The notes below the pieces were generated by a model. It was given only the letters and a program-made list of their open reading frames with translations, had not been told where the DNA came from and ran no database searches. 64,000 nt of DNA from Reichenbachiella ulvae (GTDB lineage Bacteria; Bacteroidota; Bacteroidia; Cytophagales; Cyclobacteriaceae): assembly GCF_025833875.1 (NCBI RefSeq), contig NZ_JAOYOD010000001.1, positions 2,356,001 to 2,420,000 of the forward strand, read 5' to 3'. Position 1 is the first letter of the stretch, and every line of letters begins with the position of its first letter. A program made the position numbers and the translations under genes. Positions 24,774 to 35,575 of the stretch are shown in pieces.

Positions 24774-25712
24774 TTATTTGATGGCTTTAATACCGCAACT
24801 GAGTTGGTGTTTTCCCCCTGGTTTTAAGGTCACCACTCCCACACCAGTATTGAAAGCATTAGGTGGACAAGTGACAGGTTCCACTGCCAAAGTTTTTCTG
24901 GTATCCGGTGAATAGATCTGATAATAGCCGTAAGCCTGATCTTGCCAAAGCTGAAGCTCCAACTCATTAGAAGGATCCGTCATAGAAATCACAAAAGCCT
25001 CCTCAGAAGATTTGACCTCAAAACAGTCATCCAATGCCGTATTCCCAAATACTTTACCTGCTTCGAATCCATGAGTATCAGACACTTCATTTCCCGCCAA
25101 AGAAGATATGCGTTTAGCCGCTCCCATCTTTAATTCAATTTGATCTACTCCATTTTCAAATTGGAAATAAGGGTGCCAACCATCTCCTATTGGCATATTT
25201 GAGCTTCCAGTATTTTCTATCTGAGTTTCTATTTTCACACCACCTTCACCAAAGCTGATATCCAAAATCAACTCATAGGCAAAAGGAAAACCTTGATCGG
25301 TTCCTAAATAATTATATCCGATGATGAGTTTGCACTCTGATTCCCCATCTACTGTTTCGATCACTTCGAAAGGTCTGAAATGTAGCAAGCCATGGAGGTT
25401 GTTATTTCTATCAATTTCGTTGACAAACATTTGATAATCCTCTCCATCGAAGGTGAACTTTCCAGCTGTCAAACGATTAGGAAATGGTGATAACTTTGAG
25501 CCTTTGAAAGCAGAATGATGCGTTTTCATCACTTCCTCCTCCGAGCGATAACCATCGACTACAGAAATCAATTCCCCCTTACCGTTCAATACCTCTAGTG
25601 CATTTATTCCCGCACCAAAACCCGTTAAGATTTCCAGGTATTCATTGGTCTTTGTATTAGTCAATCGATAGGCCTCAAATCTCCCTAATGGGGAATGCTT
25701 TACTTCGTACAT
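24774..25712 (-). CDS. Aldose 1-epimerase family protein
   Basis: A 312-residue cytoplasmic galactose-mutarotase-like protein. Visible active-site elements are NRLTAGKFTFDGEDYQ, NNNLHGLLH with a His, GDGWHPYFQ with the second His, and AVEPVTCPPNAFNTG with the catalytic Glu. This spread fits GalM/YeaD-type mutarotases that interconvert sugar anomers; the exact sugar is unknown. It is monocistronic, its stop abutting that of the DUF4159 gene with no room for a terminator between them. A 13-base palindrome lies about 20 bases upstream of its start. Confidence 0.9.
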   Translation of the reverse strand: MYEVKHSPLGRFEAYRLTNTKTNEYLEILTGFGAGINALEVLNGKGELISVVDGYRSEEEVMKTHHSAFKGSKLSPFPNRLTAGKFTFDGEDYQMFVNEIDRNNNLHGLLHFRPFEVIETVDGESECKLIIGYNYLGTDQGFPFAYELILDISFGEGGVKIETQIENTGSSNMPIGDGWHPYFQFENGVDQIELKMGAAKRISSLAGNEVSDTHGFEAGKVFGNTALDDCFEVKSSEEAFVISMTDPSNELELQLWQDQAYGYYQIYSPDTRKTLAVEPVTCPPNAFNTGVGVVTLKPGGKHQLSCGIKAIK

Positions 25713-25731
25713 GCTTGCAATAGTTGATTAA

Positions 25732-25744
25732 CGTAGTAGCTACG
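25732..25744. promoter_or_regulatory. Short palindrome upstream of the epimerase gene
   Basis: CGTAGTAGCTACG is a perfect 5+3+5 palindrome, 20 bases before the epimerase start codon on the minus strand. A repressor site is possible, but a chance occurrence cannot be excluded. Confidence 0.25.
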
Positions 25745-25798
25745 CTTAAATAAGATAGGCGAATATAAAAGATAAATTAATACTTAAACAACCCAAAA

Positions 25799-27046
25799 CT
25801 ATTTAACTGACTCGGAGCTGAAACAAACTTTATCCATGGGTTTTTCTGCTCGCTCCTCTCCATATTCAATGGCTTTTCTGAAGGTAAGGCATGCTTCTTC
25901 ATCATCATTGTATTTCATCAGGGCCAACCCAAGGTTGTAGTATACAGAACCGTCAGGACCCGCATTGTCTATGTAGCGGTTGTAGTATTTAATAGCATAT
26001 CCATAATCACCCAGTTCCTGATATGCATTGCCAATCAACACATAGTTTCTTAGCAAAGTATTGTCGACATAGATCGAGCTATTAAAATCATCGATCGCAG
26101 ACTTATAGTTTTCCATTTTTGACTTAACAATCCCACGATTCATCAGATCACTGCCATTGTCAGCTTTGATCATGAGTGCAGAATCGTAATCCAAAAGAGC
26201 CTCTTCATAGGCGCCTTTTTGAAAGTTCTCAAATGCTCGTTTAGAATAGGCTTTGGCGAAATCCCCCTGACCAAATAAGATTTGATTGATCTGATCTCTT
26301 TCCTCCTCATCAACCAAAAAGCTCAAGTTATATAGTGCATTTCTATGGTGAGGGTTAATCTTTAGAGCCTTTCTATAGTCCAGCACAGCTCCATCCTTAT
26401 CCCCTCTATCCAGTCTGAACATGCCTCTATATACATAGTAATTGGGGTCATATGGATTCAAATCTATTGCCTTATCATAATCCAGCATGGCCGGCGTATT
26501 ATAGCCGAGTTTTTCATAAGTCATACCTCGATGGATATAGACATCAGCCTTCATCTCATGTATGGTTGTAATCCCTGAAAGCTTAGCCGCACCATCCTCA
26601 TTGTAAGAAACTCCCTTAAAAATTAATGCCTTCGTTTCGTATGTCTCAGTATTGTTGATTAGGAAAGTAAAGTCTTGGGCGGCTTTCTTATATTGCTCCT
26701 GATTGTAATAAATCAAGGCTCTTTTGAAAATAGAAGCATGGTTCGATTGATCCACATTGTAAGCATATTCGTAATCTATCAAGGCACCTACCGCATCTCC
26801 TTCCAATTCTTTGGCCTGTCCACGCGAGATGTAATAATCCGCATTGTCACTCACCAAATTGATCGCACTATCGTAATAAATCACCCCTAATTCATATTGG
26901 GTATTGGTCACGGCATCATTGCCTTTTTCGTAATAAGCAGAAGCTGCCTCTAGCATTTCACTCTTGCTATCATAGTCAGCAGGATTCTGCGCTAATAGGC
27001 GGAAATGAGAGACGAGTAAACAAATAGAAAAAATAGTCCTATACAT
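25799..27046 (-). CDS. Exported TPR-repeat protein
   Basis: A 415-residue protein with a signal peptide (MYRTIFSICLLVSHFRLLAQ) followed by about nine to ten tetratricopeptide repeats. Clear ones are YYDSAINLVSDNADYYISRG, AMLDYDKAIDLNPYDPNYYV, AVLDYRKALKINPHHRNALY and AIKYYNRYIDNAGPDGSVYY. It is a periplasmic or surface scaffold for protein contacts; nothing shows a partner. There is no lipobox. It lies divergent from tyrS across a 177-base gap that holds a tyrS promoter box. Confidence 0.85.
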   Translation of the reverse strand: MYRTIFSICLLVSHFRLLAQNPADYDSKSEMLEAASAYYEKGNDAVTNTQYELGVIYYDSAINLVSDNADYYISRGQAKELEGDAVGALIDYEYAYNVDQSNHASIFKRALIYYNQEQYKKAAQDFTFLINNTETYETKALIFKGVSYNEDGAAKLSGITTIHEMKADVYIHRGMTYEKLGYNTPAMLDYDKAIDLNPYDPNYYVYRGMFRLDRGDKDGAVLDYRKALKINPHHRNALYNLSFLVDEEERDQINQILFGQGDFAKAYSKRAFENFQKGAYEEALLDYDSALMIKADNGSDLMNRGIVKSKMENYKSAIDDFNSSIYVDNTLLRNYVLIGNAYQELGDYGYAIKYYNRYIDNAGPDGSVYYNLGLALMKYNDDEEACLTFRKAIEYGEERAEKPMDKVCFSSESVK

Positions 27047-27171
27047 AAGTTCATTGTTAGTCTCATAGCTGGGGATTCATGCATTTTGGTGACTCCAAGG
27101 TGCAAATCTCCTATAAAGATATATTTTTTGGGCTTAATTAAAATTCACTATCCTATCATATTTTTTACTTC

Positions 27172-27179
27172 TATCTTTG
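27172..27179 (+). promoter_or_regulatory. Bacteroidota-type -7 promoter element of tyrS
   Basis: TATCTTTG fits TAnnTTTG, the -7 box used by the primary sigma factor in this phylum. It lies 45 bases before the tyrS start. No matching -33 TTTG was found at the usual 19-21 base distance, so only this half is supported. Confidence 0.5.
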
Positions 27180-27223
27180 CCCCCTCAAAATCTCAAGATT
27201 AGGTACAGAATATTATTGGAATA

Positions 27224-28510
27224 ATGACAAAAGACTTTGTAGAAGAAATGAAATGGAGGGGCATGATTCACGACATGATGCCTGGAGTACAAGAGTTAAT
27301 GAACAAAGAAGTGGTGACTGCTTATATCGGATTCGACCCTACAGCAGACTCACTACACATCGGTCACCTTGTACAAATCATGACGCTGGTTCATCTACAA
27401 AGAACAGGTCACAAGCCATTGGCGCTAGTGGGTGGTGCCACCGGCATGGTAGGCGATCCTTCGGGTAAATCTGCCGAAAGAAACCTGCTCGATGAGGAAA
27501 CCCTGAACCACAACCTAAACGCTGTGAAAGGTCAATTGGAGAACTTTCTGGATTTTGATTGTGGGGAGAATTCAGCTGAAATGGTCAACAATTACGACTG
27601 GTTCAAAGAATTTGGATTTTTAGAGTTCATCAGAGACGTAGGAAAACATATTTCCGTCAACTACATGATGGCCAAGGATTCTGTAAAATCAAGATTGGAA
27701 ACAGGTATGTCCTTTACCGAATTCAGTTACCAATTGGTGCAGGGCTATGACTTCTACTGGCTCAACCAAAACAAAAACTGTAAAGTACAGTTAGGTGGTT
27801 CGGATCAGTGGGGCAACATCGTAACGGGTACTGAGCTAATCAGAAGAAAAGCACAAGGAGAAGCCTGGGCAATCACCACTCCGTTGATCAAAAAAGCAGA
27901 CGGTACCAAGTTTGGCAAAACTGCTGGAGGTAGCGTATGGTTGGACAAAGATCGAACTTCACCGTACAAATTCTACCAATACTGGCTGAACTCATCGGAT
28001 GAAGATGCAGAGAACTATATCAAGATTTTCACACTCTTCAGCAAAGAAGAAATTGACCAATTGATCGCAGAGCACAAAGAAGCGCCTCATGAAAGAAAAC
28101 TTCAAAAAGCGCTGGGAGAAGACATCACCATTCGCGTACACTCTAAGGAGGATTACGAAATGGCTGTCAAAGCTTCGGGCATTCTTTTCGGTAAATCAAC
28201 TGCCGAAGATTTGGCATCTTTGGATGAAAACACTTTCTTATCAGTATTCGAAGGAGTACCTCAAACTACCATTAGCAAAGCTGAGTATGAGGCCATGGAA
28301 AACGTGACAGATTTATTGTCTGAGGGTAGCAATGGCATTGTTTTTCCATCCAAAGGAGAAGCCAGACGAATGATTAAAGGAGGTGGCGTTAGCATCAATA
28401 AATCAAAATTGAGCGATCCAAACCAAACGGTAGAATTCAGTCTGCTGAGTGACAAATATTTGCTTGCTCAGAAAGGCAAAAAGAATTACTTCCTGATTAT
28501 CGTCGAATGA
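27224..28510 (+). CDS. tyrS: Tyrosyl-tRNA synthetase
   Basis: A 428-residue class I synthetase that charges tRNA-Tyr. The catalytic domain has [19 protein letters not shown] (HIGH motif), the tyrosine-pocket stretch YDFYWLNQN and GGSDQWGNI, and a KMSKS-like loop reading KFGKT. Residues about 360-428 are the S4 RNA-binding domain ([19 protein letters not shown]). Length and order match the bacterial TyrS type. It is followed at 40 bases by the DUF255 lipoprotein gene on the same strand, possibly co-transcribed. A TAnnTTTG box precedes it. Confidence 0.97.
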   Translation: MTKDFVEEMKWRGMIHDMMPGVQELMNKEVVTAYIGFDPTADSLHIGHLVQIMTLVHLQRTGHKPLALVGGATGMVGDPSGKSAERNLLDEETLNHNLNAVKGQLENFLDFDCGENSAEMVNNYDWFKEFGFLEFIRDVGKHISVNYMMAKDSVKSRLETGMSFTEFSYQLVQGYDFYWLNQNKNCKVQLGGSDQWGNIVTGTELIRRKAQGEAWAITTPLIKKADGTKFGKTAGGSVWLDKDRTSPYKFYQYWLNSSDEDAENYIKIFTLFSKEEIDQLIAEHKEAPHERKLQKALGEDITIRVHSKEDYEMAVKASGILFGKSTAEDLASLDENTFLSVFEGVPQTTISKAEYEAMENVTDLLSEGSNGIVFPSKGEARRMIKGGGVSINKSKLSDPNQTVEFSLLSDKYLLAQKGKKNYFLIIVE

Positions 28511-28550
28511 TGGTAAATTGAGGCCTATTGGGAGGCAAAAATCATTGATT

Positions 28551-30635
28551 ATGAAAAAAATTATTTGGGCAGGGATTCTCTCCCTGCTTTCCATCTATTC
28601 ATGCACTAACATGGGACAAGAACACGAACATAGCAATGCATTGATCAATGAAACCAGCCCCTATCTTCTACAACACGCCCACAACCCGGTCAACTGGAAT
28701 CCATGGGGTGACGAAGCTCTGAGCTCGGCAAGCGAAGAGGATAAATTGCTCATCATCAGTATTGGCTATGCTGCCTGCCACTGGTGCCATGTGATGGAAC
28801 ATGAGTCCTTTGAGGACAGCACCATCGCAGCTAAAATGAACGCCAACTACGTTTCAATTAAAGTAGATAGAGAAGAGAGGCCAGACATCGATCAGATCTA
28901 TATGGAAGCCGCCCAGCTGATGACAGGTCAGGGAGGCTGGCCCCTCAACGTGATCGCCCTACCTGATGGCCGACCTGTATTTGCAGGTACCTATTTCCCT
29001 CGAGACAATTGGGAAAAAGTATTAGATCATTTTGCGGATATCTATCAGAAAGAACCAGAAAAACTAAGACAGCACGCCGAAAAAGTAACAGAAGGCATCT
29101 CTCAAAACATGCTGCCTGATTTGGATCAGACAGCAAAAACCTATAGCGCCGACACAGCTGTAGAAATCGCCTCCAGGCTAGTCAGCAATATCGACGAGAT
29201 CTTTGGTGGTAAAAAAGGAGCACCCAAGTTTCCCATGCCTACCGTATATGAATACCTCCTATCAGAAAGTTATTATCGAGAGGATTCTTCTGTCAATCAG
29301 GCACTGATGACTACTCTAGACCGTATGGCTGATGGAGGTATTTACGATCACCTGGGTGGGGGATTTGCACGCTATTCGGTAGACTCCACATGGACTGTCC
29401 CGCATTTCGAGAAAATGCTCTACGATAATGCTCAACTCATCAGCCTTTATAGCAAAGCATACCAGCATTTCAAACGAGACAAATACAAGCAGACCATTAT
29501 CGAAACCATTGATTTTTGCAATCGAGAATTGAAAGATGCATCGGATGGGTACTACTCATCACTCGACGCAGACAGTGAAGGAGAGGAAGGCAAATTTTAT
29601 GTTTGGTCGGAAGAGGAGATCGATTCTGCGCTTGGTTCGGAAGCAGAGCTTTTCAAAAGTCATTATGGCATCAGTGCTGAGGGAAACTTCGAAAGCAAAA
29701 ACATCCTGGAGCGAAAAGCACCTGTTTCAACCTTAGCAGAAGAATTTAGCCTTAGCCCGGAAGAAGCCCAAAATAAGATTAATGAAGCCAAAGAAAAGCT
29801 ATTCAAACTGAGAGCACAAAGGGTAAGACCCGGTCTGGACGACAAAATTCTTAGCTCCTGGAACGCTCTGATGATCACTGGGCTGATCGATGCCTATTTC
29901 GCTCTACAAGACAGCAGTTATCTCAATCAGGCGATAGAGACTGGCAATTTCTTATTGCACAATCAAATCTTCAACCAGAATCAGATCTTCAGAAATCACA
30001 AAGCAGGTCAATCCAACATCCATGGATTTTTGGATGATTATGCATTTAGCATTTTGGCCTTCATCAAACTGTATGAAGCCACCTTCGACGAAAAATGGCT
30101 GCTGCAAGCCAAAAGCCTTAAGGAGTTTGCCGATGCGCATTTTCTGGACGTAGAATCAAAAATGTACTTCTACACTTCTGATACTGACAAGGAATTGATT
30201 GCCAGAAAAATGGAATTGTCAGACAATGTGATCCCTGCCTCTAACTCTGCCATGGCAGAAGCACTGATCAAACTGGGACAATACTTCTATCAGGAAGAAG
30301 ATATCGAGCGAGCACAGCACATGATTGCCAGCAGTCAGCCCAACTTCAGCGCCTACCCTTTCTATTACAGCAACTGGGCACGGCTTTATTCCTTGTTAGG
30401 AGAAAAGCACTTTGAAGTAGCGATAGTTGGCTCAGAGGCGCTTGAAAAGGCGGCAGAATTATCAAGCCATTACATCCCAAACAAGATCCTTTTAGGAGGG
30501 GAAAACGAAGGTTCTCTGGCCTTGTTAGAAGGCAAATATTCGGAAGGCAACACCTTCATCTACGTTTGCCAGAACAAGTCCTGCCAGCTTCCAGCCCAAG
30601 AGGTTTCACAGGCTTTGAAACAGATCAAGAAATAA
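28551..30635 (+). CDS. DUF255 thioredoxin-domain lipoprotein (YyaL/SSP411-like)
   Basis: A 694-residue protein. The ATG at 28551 gives a lipoprotein-type leader ending in Cys18 ([10 protein letters not shown]); the frame from the TTG at 28518 adds only leader sequence. Residues about 25-190 are the DUF255 thioredoxin-like domain ([20 protein letters not shown], the CHWCHVM active-site CxxC, GGWPLNV). The rest is an (alpha/alpha)6 barrel as in N-acylglucosamine epimerases ([32 protein letters not shown]). The biochemical role of the family is unsettled. Most relatives are cytoplasmic; a lipoprotein signal, if real, would put this one in the envelope. A strong terminator follows at once. Confidence 0.9.
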   Translation: MKKIIWAGILSLLSIYSCTNMGQEHEHSNALINETSPYLLQHAHNPVNWNPWGDEALSSASEEDKLLIISIGYAACHWCHVMEHESFEDSTIAAKMNANYVSIKVDREERPDIDQIYMEAAQLMTGQGGWPLNVIALPDGRPVFAGTYFPRDNWEKVLDHFADIYQKEPEKLRQHAEKVTEGISQNMLPDLDQTAKTYSADTAVEIASRLVSNIDEIFGGKKGAPKFPMPTVYEYLLSESYYREDSSVNQALMTTLDRMADGGIYDHLGGGFARYSVDSTWTVPHFEKMLYDNAQLISLYSKAYQHFKRDKYKQTIIETIDFCNRELKDASDGYYSSLDADSEGEEGKFYVWSEEEIDSALGSEAELFKSHYGISAEGNFESKNILERKAPVSTLAEEFSLSPEEAQNKINEAKEKLFKLRAQRVRPGLDDKILSSWNALMITGLIDAYFALQDSSYLNQAIETGNFLLHNQIFNQNQIFRNHKAGQSNIHGFLDDYAFSILAFIKLYEATFDEKWLLQAKSLKEFADAHFLDVESKMYFYTSDTDKELIARKMELSDNVIPASNSAMAEALIKLGQYFYQEEDIERAQHMIASSQPNFSAYPFYYSNWARLYSLLGEKHFEVAIVGSEALEKAAELSSHYIPNKILLGGENEGSLALLEGKYSEGNTFIYVCQNKSCQLPAQEVSQALKQIKK

Positions 30636-30671
30636 AAAAAGCCCTTCCCACTAATGTGAGAAGGGCTTTAC
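30634..30671. terminator. Bidirectional terminator between DUF255 gene and rny
   Basis: AAAGCCCTTC pairs perfectly with GAAGGGCTTT across a 12-base loop, with A-rich sequence before it on the plus strand. It ends the DUF255 transcript and also lies 20 bases past the rny stop on the other strand. Confidence 0.9.
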
Positions 30672-30690
30672 ATATCCTTTTTTAGTTCCC

Positions 30691-32253
30691 TTACTTGGCG
30701 TAGCTCACAGATCTCATTTCACGAATCACCGTCACCTTGATTTGCCCGGGATATTGCATATCATTTTCGATTTTAGAAGAGATATCAAAAGACAACTCTC
30801 CAGCTCTCTTATCCGATACGTTATCCGCATCTACGAGTACCCTTAGCTCTCTACCAGCCTGAATCGCGTAGCACTTGTGCACACCCTCAAAACTCAAGGC
30901 CAAAGCTTCCAAATCTTTCAATCTCTTGATATAAGATTCCATCACTTCACGACGGGCACCTGGTCTAGAACCTGAGATCGCATCACAGGTCTGAACAATC
31001 GGAGATATCAAGGAAGTCATTTCTATCTCATCATGGTGAGCACCGATAGCGTTACATACTTCTTTATTCTCCTTGTATTTCTTAGCCAGCTCCATACCCA
31101 GAATCGCGTGTGGCTGCTCTGGTTCCTCAGGCCATACCTTTCCAATATCATGAAGCAATCCTGCGCGCTTCGCTAATTTCGCGTTTAATCCCAACTCTGA
31201 TGCCAGCGTAGCACAAAGCTTCGCTACTTCCCTAGAGTGCTGTAGCAAGTTCTGACCATAAGACGAACGGAAACGCATACGCCCTACCATCTTGATTAAT
31301 TCAGGGTGCAGACCATGAATCCCTAGATCGATCACAGTTCTCTCACCGATCTCCACGATCTCTTCCTCTATATTCTTAGTCGTCTTGGACACGATCTCCT
31401 CAATGCGTGCCGGGTGTATCCTACCATCGGTCACCAATCTATGAAGGGACAATCTTGCCACTTCTCTTCTCACTGGATCGAAACCAGAAATAATGATGGC
31501 CTCTGGTGTATCATCCACGATGATCTCCACTCCTGTGGCAGCCTCCAGTGCGCGAATGTTTCTTCCTTCTCTACCGATGATCTTACCTTTGATATCATCA
31601 CTTTCGATATTAAAGATCGACACACAGTTCTCTATAGCATGCTCGGTAGCCGTACGTTGGATTGTTTGGATCACAATCTTTTTGGCCTCCTTGGTAGCAG
31701 TCAATTTTGCCTCTTCTATGATATCCTTGATGTGAGAAGAAGCTTTGGTTCGAGCCTCATCCTTTAAGGTTTCCTTCAGCTGTTCGATTGCTTCAGAAGC
31801 AGATAGATTAGAAATCTTCTCTAGCGCTACGGTTTGTTCTTCCTTACGCTTGTCAAGTTCCTCTTTTCTTCGTTTGACAATTTCCATCTGAGCCTCCAGA
31901 TTTTCCTTCTGACTTTCCAGCTCAGCTTCGGCTCTTTTGTTTTGTTCTATCTGCTTGGACAGGTTTCCCTCTCTTTGCTTTAACTTATTCTCGTTAGAGA
32001 TGATTTGGTTCTTCTTGCGATTACTTTCTTCTTCGAATTCTGACTTCAGTTTCAGAAAGTGCTCTTTCGCCTCTATCTCCTTTTCCTTCTTGACATTCTC
32101 TGCAGTAATTGTCGCTTCTTTGATGATAATTTCTGCTTTGTCATTGGCTTCATTTATCCTTTTAGCCTCAGCTCTTTTGGCCAAAAATCGACTGATTCCA
32201 AACCCAATAATGAGTCCAATCAGTCCTACAACAATAATAATTGTACTATCCAT
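30691..32253 (-). CDS. rny: Ribonuclease Y
   Basis: A 520-residue membrane-anchored endoribonuclease that starts mRNA decay. Order: one N-terminal transmembrane helix ([20 protein letters not shown]), a long coiled coil to about residue 205, a KH domain ([20 protein letters not shown]), then the HD domain with metal ligands in [11 protein letters not shown] and [19 protein letters not shown]. The length is that of the family. It is last in the apparent pheT-coiled coil-zapA-rny run, separated from zapA by 61 bases in which I see no structure. Confidence 0.97.
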   Translation of the reverse strand: MDSTIIIVVGLIGLIIGFGISRFLAKRAEAKRINEANDKAEIIIKEATITAENVKKEKEIEAKEHFLKLKSEFEEESNRKKNQIISNENKLKQREGNLSKQIEQNKRAEAELESQKENLEAQMEIVKRRKEELDKRKEEQTVALEKISNLSASEAIEQLKETLKDEARTKASSHIKDIIEEAKLTATKEAKKIVIQTIQRTATEHAIENCVSIFNIESDDIKGKIIGREGRNIRALEAATGVEIIVDDTPEAIIISGFDPVRREVARLSLHRLVTDGRIHPARIEEIVSKTTKNIEEEIVEIGERTVIDLGIHGLHPELIKMVGRMRFRSSYGQNLLQHSREVAKLCATLASELGLNAKLAKRAGLLHDIGKVWPEEPEQPHAILGMELAKKYKENKEVCNAIGAHHDEIEMTSLISPIVQTCDAISGSRPGARREVMESYIKRLKDLEALALSFEGVHKCYAIQAGRELRVLVDADNVSDKRAGELSFDISSKIENDMQYPGQIKVTVIREMRSVSYAK

Positions 32254-32314
32254 GATGTATATATATAGTTAATCATGGAGATGATCGTAAAGACACTATG
32301 TTGAGTAAATATAT

Positions 32315-32599
32315 TTAGAGGGCTTCAGAGATGAGCTGATTGAGTTTGCTTATATGTTCCATGGCGATTTCGTCCGTCATTTGTCGGTTTTCGGAGCTCT
32401 GTAGCAGTTGAATAAAACTGTCCATAGCCACCATCGCCAAGAGATCCTGTTTATCATCGATCTGAAACTGATCCTGATAGAACCTTAGCTTTTCATTTAT
32501 TTTTTTACCCGCCGCACGTACGTTCGCCTCCTCTTCAGGTGCGACCTTCATTGGGTACTCTCTGTTTCCAATCCTTATTTTTATTGATAATTCTGTCAT
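32315..32599 (-). CDS. zapA: Cell division protein ZapA
   Basis: A 94-residue FtsZ-associated protein that promotes Z-ring bundling. The N-terminal beta part (LSIKIRIGNREYPMKV), then APEEEANVRAAGKKINEKL and the C-terminal helix QDLLAMVAMDSFIQLLQ, match the short ZapA fold. It starts eight bases after the small coiled-coil gene, and the pair follows pheT, an order I recall as conserved in Bacteroidota. No promoter is visible inside the run, so it is probably part of the pheT transcript. Confidence 0.9.
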   Translation of the reverse strand: MTELSIKIRIGNREYPMKVAPEEEANVRAAGKKINEKLRFYQDQFQIDDKQDLLAMVAMDSFIQLLQSSENRQMTDEIAMEHISKLNQLISEAL

Positions 32600-32607
32600 T
32601 CAGACTT

Positions 32608-32904
32608 CTATTCGCTCAAGTGAGCTATGCACTTATCAACTTCATTTATATATTCACTCAGCAAGTTGCACAACGCTTCTGTGTCATTATCGTCCACCAC
32701 CATGCCGTTCACAAGTTTACTAATTTTATCTTGATTTTGAAAACCAGCCAACTGCTGGTCTTTATCCTCTATTTTGGCCCTCAACCGATCATTCTCCGCT
32801 CTCAAAACCTCTATTTCAGATTCCTTTTTTTTGTAGTCATTCAACAACAAAACCAGTTTTCTTTCCAGATGATTCAGCTCGGTTCGCAAGCGATTTTCGG
32901 CCAT
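32608..32904 (-). CDS. Small coiled-coil protein next to zapA
   Basis: A 98-residue protein; residues 1-60 are a continuous heptad pattern (LNHLERKLVLLLNDYKKKES, IEVLRAENDRLRAKIEDKDQ), followed by an acidic C-terminus (LCNLLSEYINEVDKCIAHL). The place between pheT (two-base gap) and zapA (eight-base gap) and the coiled coil suggest a division-related partner of ZapA, comparable in style to ZapB, but no sequence relation can be shown here. Family not recognised. Confidence 0.82.
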   Translation of the reverse strand: MAENRLRTELNHLERKLVLLLNDYKKKESEIEVLRAENDRLRAKIEDKDQQLAGFQNQDKISKLVNGMVVDDNDTEALCNLLSEYINEVDKCIAHLSE

Positions 32905-32906
32905 TT

Positions 32907-35321
32907 TTATTTTCTAATTATAGCGTTCAAATTATTTTCAAAGCTTGACATCAGGGCACTCATCGTTTTATCAATCACCTTGTCATTCAAGGTTTTATTC
33001 TCATCCTGAAGAATAAAACTCAATGCATAGGATTTTTTCCCTTCGCCAATGCTGTCTCCCTCATAAACGCTGAATACATTTATTCGTTTGACTAGTTTTT
33101 TACTTTCAGATTTAGCAATATCCATGATTTCGCTAAACTGTACTTTCTTGTCCAGTACGAGAGACAAATCTCTTCGCACTTCTGGAAATTTAGAAACTGC
33201 CTTATACATCGGAATCTTTCCATACTTCTTCAGCAATTTTGGCCAATTCAATTCTGCAAAGAAGACATCCTGATTTACTCCGATTACTTTGGTCACTTTC
33301 TTTTTCAACTTACCAAAAGAGGCCAACAATACTCCATTGACAGATATATCTAATCCATATTCAAAGACCTCACTTTGAGTCGGGACAGAATCCATATCCG
33401 CCACACTAAATTTATCTAATATTTTGTGAACCACCGCTGAAAGGTCATGAAAATCGATAGGTTTTTGTTCCAAATACCAGCTTTCATCAGATCGATTCCC
33501 GGTCATAAACAAGCAAAGCTGTTGCTGCTCCGAATACTTGTCGCCCTCCTTTTTGTACACTCTTCCAAATTCGAAGAATTTAAGATTGGGCTGCTTCCTG
33601 TTTATGTTATACTTAAGTGCCTCTAAGCCAGAAAAAATGATGGTCTGACGCATCACTCCTAATTCCTCGCTTAACTTATTTAGGATCTGAACATTTTCAT
33701 CCGCCTTCCAGTATCCCGCTTTACTTAGGTATTCAGGATTGGTCAACGAGTTGCTCATGATTTCATTCATCCCTAATGCAGACAAAAACAAAGAAGTTTT
33801 CTCTTGAATTTTATCCTTGTCAGGAGTTGTGAAATTAGCCAAAAACTCAGCACTTGAGTATTCGCTCAGCGCAATATTGTTATACCCATAGATTCTCAAA
33901 ATCTCTTCGATCACATCTGCCTCACGAGTCACATCAAATCTATAAGGTGGCACAGAGACTTTAAAGCCTTCCTCTGTCGGCTCTGACACTTGAATATCCA
34001 GAGCATTTAAAATACCATGGATCTTTTCTATAGGCAGAGCCTCTCCTATCAATCTATTGATATTCTTATATGACATCTGAATAGATACATCTTCTATCTC
34101 AGATGGGTAAATATCAACAATCTCGGAAGTGATCTCACCTCCGGCAACTTCTTTGATCAACAGTGCGGCCCATTTCAAGGCATCTACAGTCATTCTTGGG
34201 TCAGTTCCCCTTTCGTATCTAAAAGAAGCATCAGTTTTCAATGCATGGCGAGTAGCCGTATTCCTTACAAAGTCAGAAGAAAAGTAGGCTGATTCCAAAA
34301 ACACATCGGTGGTACTTTCCTTTACTCCCGAATGTACACCACCAAATACTCCGGCGATACACATGCCTTCCTCAGCATTGCAGATCATCAGATCTTTTGA
34401 GGACAGTTTTCTTTCTTTCTCATCCAAGGTGGTGAATAGACTCCCTTCTTCTAAGGTTTTCACTACCACTTTATCTCCTTTGATTTCATTCAAATCAAAA
34501 GCATGCATCGGCTGTCCCAAAGAGTGAAGCACGTAGTTAGTGACATCTACCACATTGTTGATAGGTGCCAATCCGATACTATTCAGTTTTGCTTTCAACC
34601 ATTTAGGCGACTCCTCTACTTTCACATTGGAGATCGTCAAGCCCGAATACCTGGGGCATGCCTCCGTATTTTCTACCACAACCTCTACAGGTCGCGAATT
34701 GTTGTCTATTTGGAAAGCACTAAGGTCTGGAAATTTCGTATCTCTCTCGAATGCTGCTTTCAAATCACGAGCCACACCAAAGTGAGATGCCGCATCAGCA
34801 CGATTAGGAGTTAGCCCTATCTCGAAAACAGTATCCTTAGTTGGCTTAAAATAATCAGCAGCTGGTGTACCATTTGGCAAATCTGTATCCAATATCATGA
34901 TACCAGCATGGGAGGCTCCCAATCCAATCTCATCCTCAGCACAAATCATCCCTAGAGAAACCTCTCCTCTGATTTTCGCTTTCTTGATTTTGAACGGTTC
35001 GCCTTCGGAAGGATACAATGTCGCGCCAACTGTTGCTACGACTACCTTCTGCCCAGCAGCCACATTGGGTGCACCACATACGATAGGTGACAGTTCTGCC
35101 TCTCCAATATCCACAGTGGTCAAACTTAGCTTATCAGCACCCGGATGCTTACCACAAGTTTTGACTTCACCAATCACAAGCCCTTCGAGACTTCCTTTGA
35201 TTTCTTCTACTTCCTCTACTCCTTCTACTTCTAAACCGGTGTTGGTCAGTGTCTGTGATATCTCATCGATGCTTTCATTTAGATCAATGTAATCCTTTAA
35301 CCAATTCAGTGAAATCTTCAT
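32907..35321 (-). CDS. pheT: Phenylalanyl-tRNA synthetase beta subunit
   Basis: An 804-residue subunit of the heterotetrameric PheRS. Domains in order: an N-terminal tRNA-binding OB fold at about 40-155 (LVIGEVKTCGKHPGADKLSL), the B3/B4 editing domain at about 215-395 (NVVDVTNYVLHSLGQPMHAF), B5 near 415-480, a catalytic-like core (FFEFGRVYKKEGDKY), and a C-terminal anticodon-binding FDX-ACB domain (VSKFPEVRRDLSLVLDK). The alpha subunit gene is not in the window. It leads the run with the coiled-coil gene, zapA and rny. Confidence 0.97.
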   Translation of the reverse strand: MKISLNWLKDYIDLNESIDEISQTLTNTGLEVEGVEEVEEIKGSLEGLVIGEVKTCGKHPGADKLSLTTVDIGEAELSPIVCGAPNVAAGQKVVVATVGATLYPSEGEPFKIKKAKIRGEVSLGMICAEDEIGLGASHAGIMILDTDLPNGTPAADYFKPTKDTVFEIGLTPNRADAASHFGVARDLKAAFERDTKFPDLSAFQIDNNSRPVEVVVENTEACPRYSGLTISNVKVEESPKWLKAKLNSIGLAPINNVVDVTNYVLHSLGQPMHAFDLNEIKGDKVVVKTLEEGSLFTTLDEKERKLSSKDLMICNAEEGMCIAGVFGGVHSGVKESTTDVFLESAYFSSDFVRNTATRHALKTDASFRYERGTDPRMTVDALKWAALLIKEVAGGEITSEIVDIYPSEIEDVSIQMSYKNINRLIGEALPIEKIHGILNALDIQVSEPTEEGFKVSVPPYRFDVTREADVIEEILRIYGYNNIALSEYSSAEFLANFTTPDKDKIQEKTSLFLSALGMNEIMSNSLTNPEYLSKAGYWKADENVQILNKLSEELGVMRQTIIFSGLEALKYNINRKQPNLKFFEFGRVYKKEGDKYSEQQQLCLFMTGNRSDESWYLEQKPIDFHDLSAVVHKILDKFSVADMDSVPTQSEVFEYGLDISVNGVLLASFGKLKKKVTKVIGVNQDVFFAELNWPKLLKKYGKIPMYKAVSKFPEVRRDLSLVLDKKVQFSEIMDIAKSESKKLVKRINVFSVYEGDSIGEGKKSYALSFILQDENKTLNDKVIDKTMSALMSSFENNLNAIIRK

Positions 35322-35395
35322 GTATAAATAAGCTTTTTAGCTGCGGATAAAACAAGCCGTAAAATTAAGAAAATAAGGCAGTCTGAGAAGGAGAA

Positions 35396-35575
35396 TTACT
35401 TTCTTCTTTTTCGGAAAAGAGTGGAAGTTAAAACAATGGCCATTCCAAAGATCATCACCAAATACATCCATTTGGGTTCTCCCAATCTATAAGATCTCAA
35501 AAACTCACTTGTTGCCAGGAAAATCAAAAGGAATCCACCAACGACTCCTATTCTTTGCAATAATCTAGGATTCAT
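35396..35575 (-). CDS. Small membrane protein, 59 residues
   Basis: An ATG at 35575 opens a frame to a TAA at 35396-35398. The product begins MNPRLLQRIGVVGGFLLIFL and ends in a basic tail RKRRK. It has two hydrophobic helices (about 8-24 and 37-54) joined by a short polar loop (SYRLGEPKW), and positive charges at both ends, so it should be an inner-membrane hairpin with both termini inside. Its start overlaps the end of the DUF1232 gene by 11 bases, supporting translational coupling. I do not recognise a family. The signal for it being real is the overlap, the membrane pattern and the lack of other content in this stretch. Confidence 0.72.
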   Translation of the reverse strand: MNPRLLQRIGVVGGFLLIFLATSEFLRSYRLGEPKWMYLVMIFGMAIVLTSTLFRKRRK

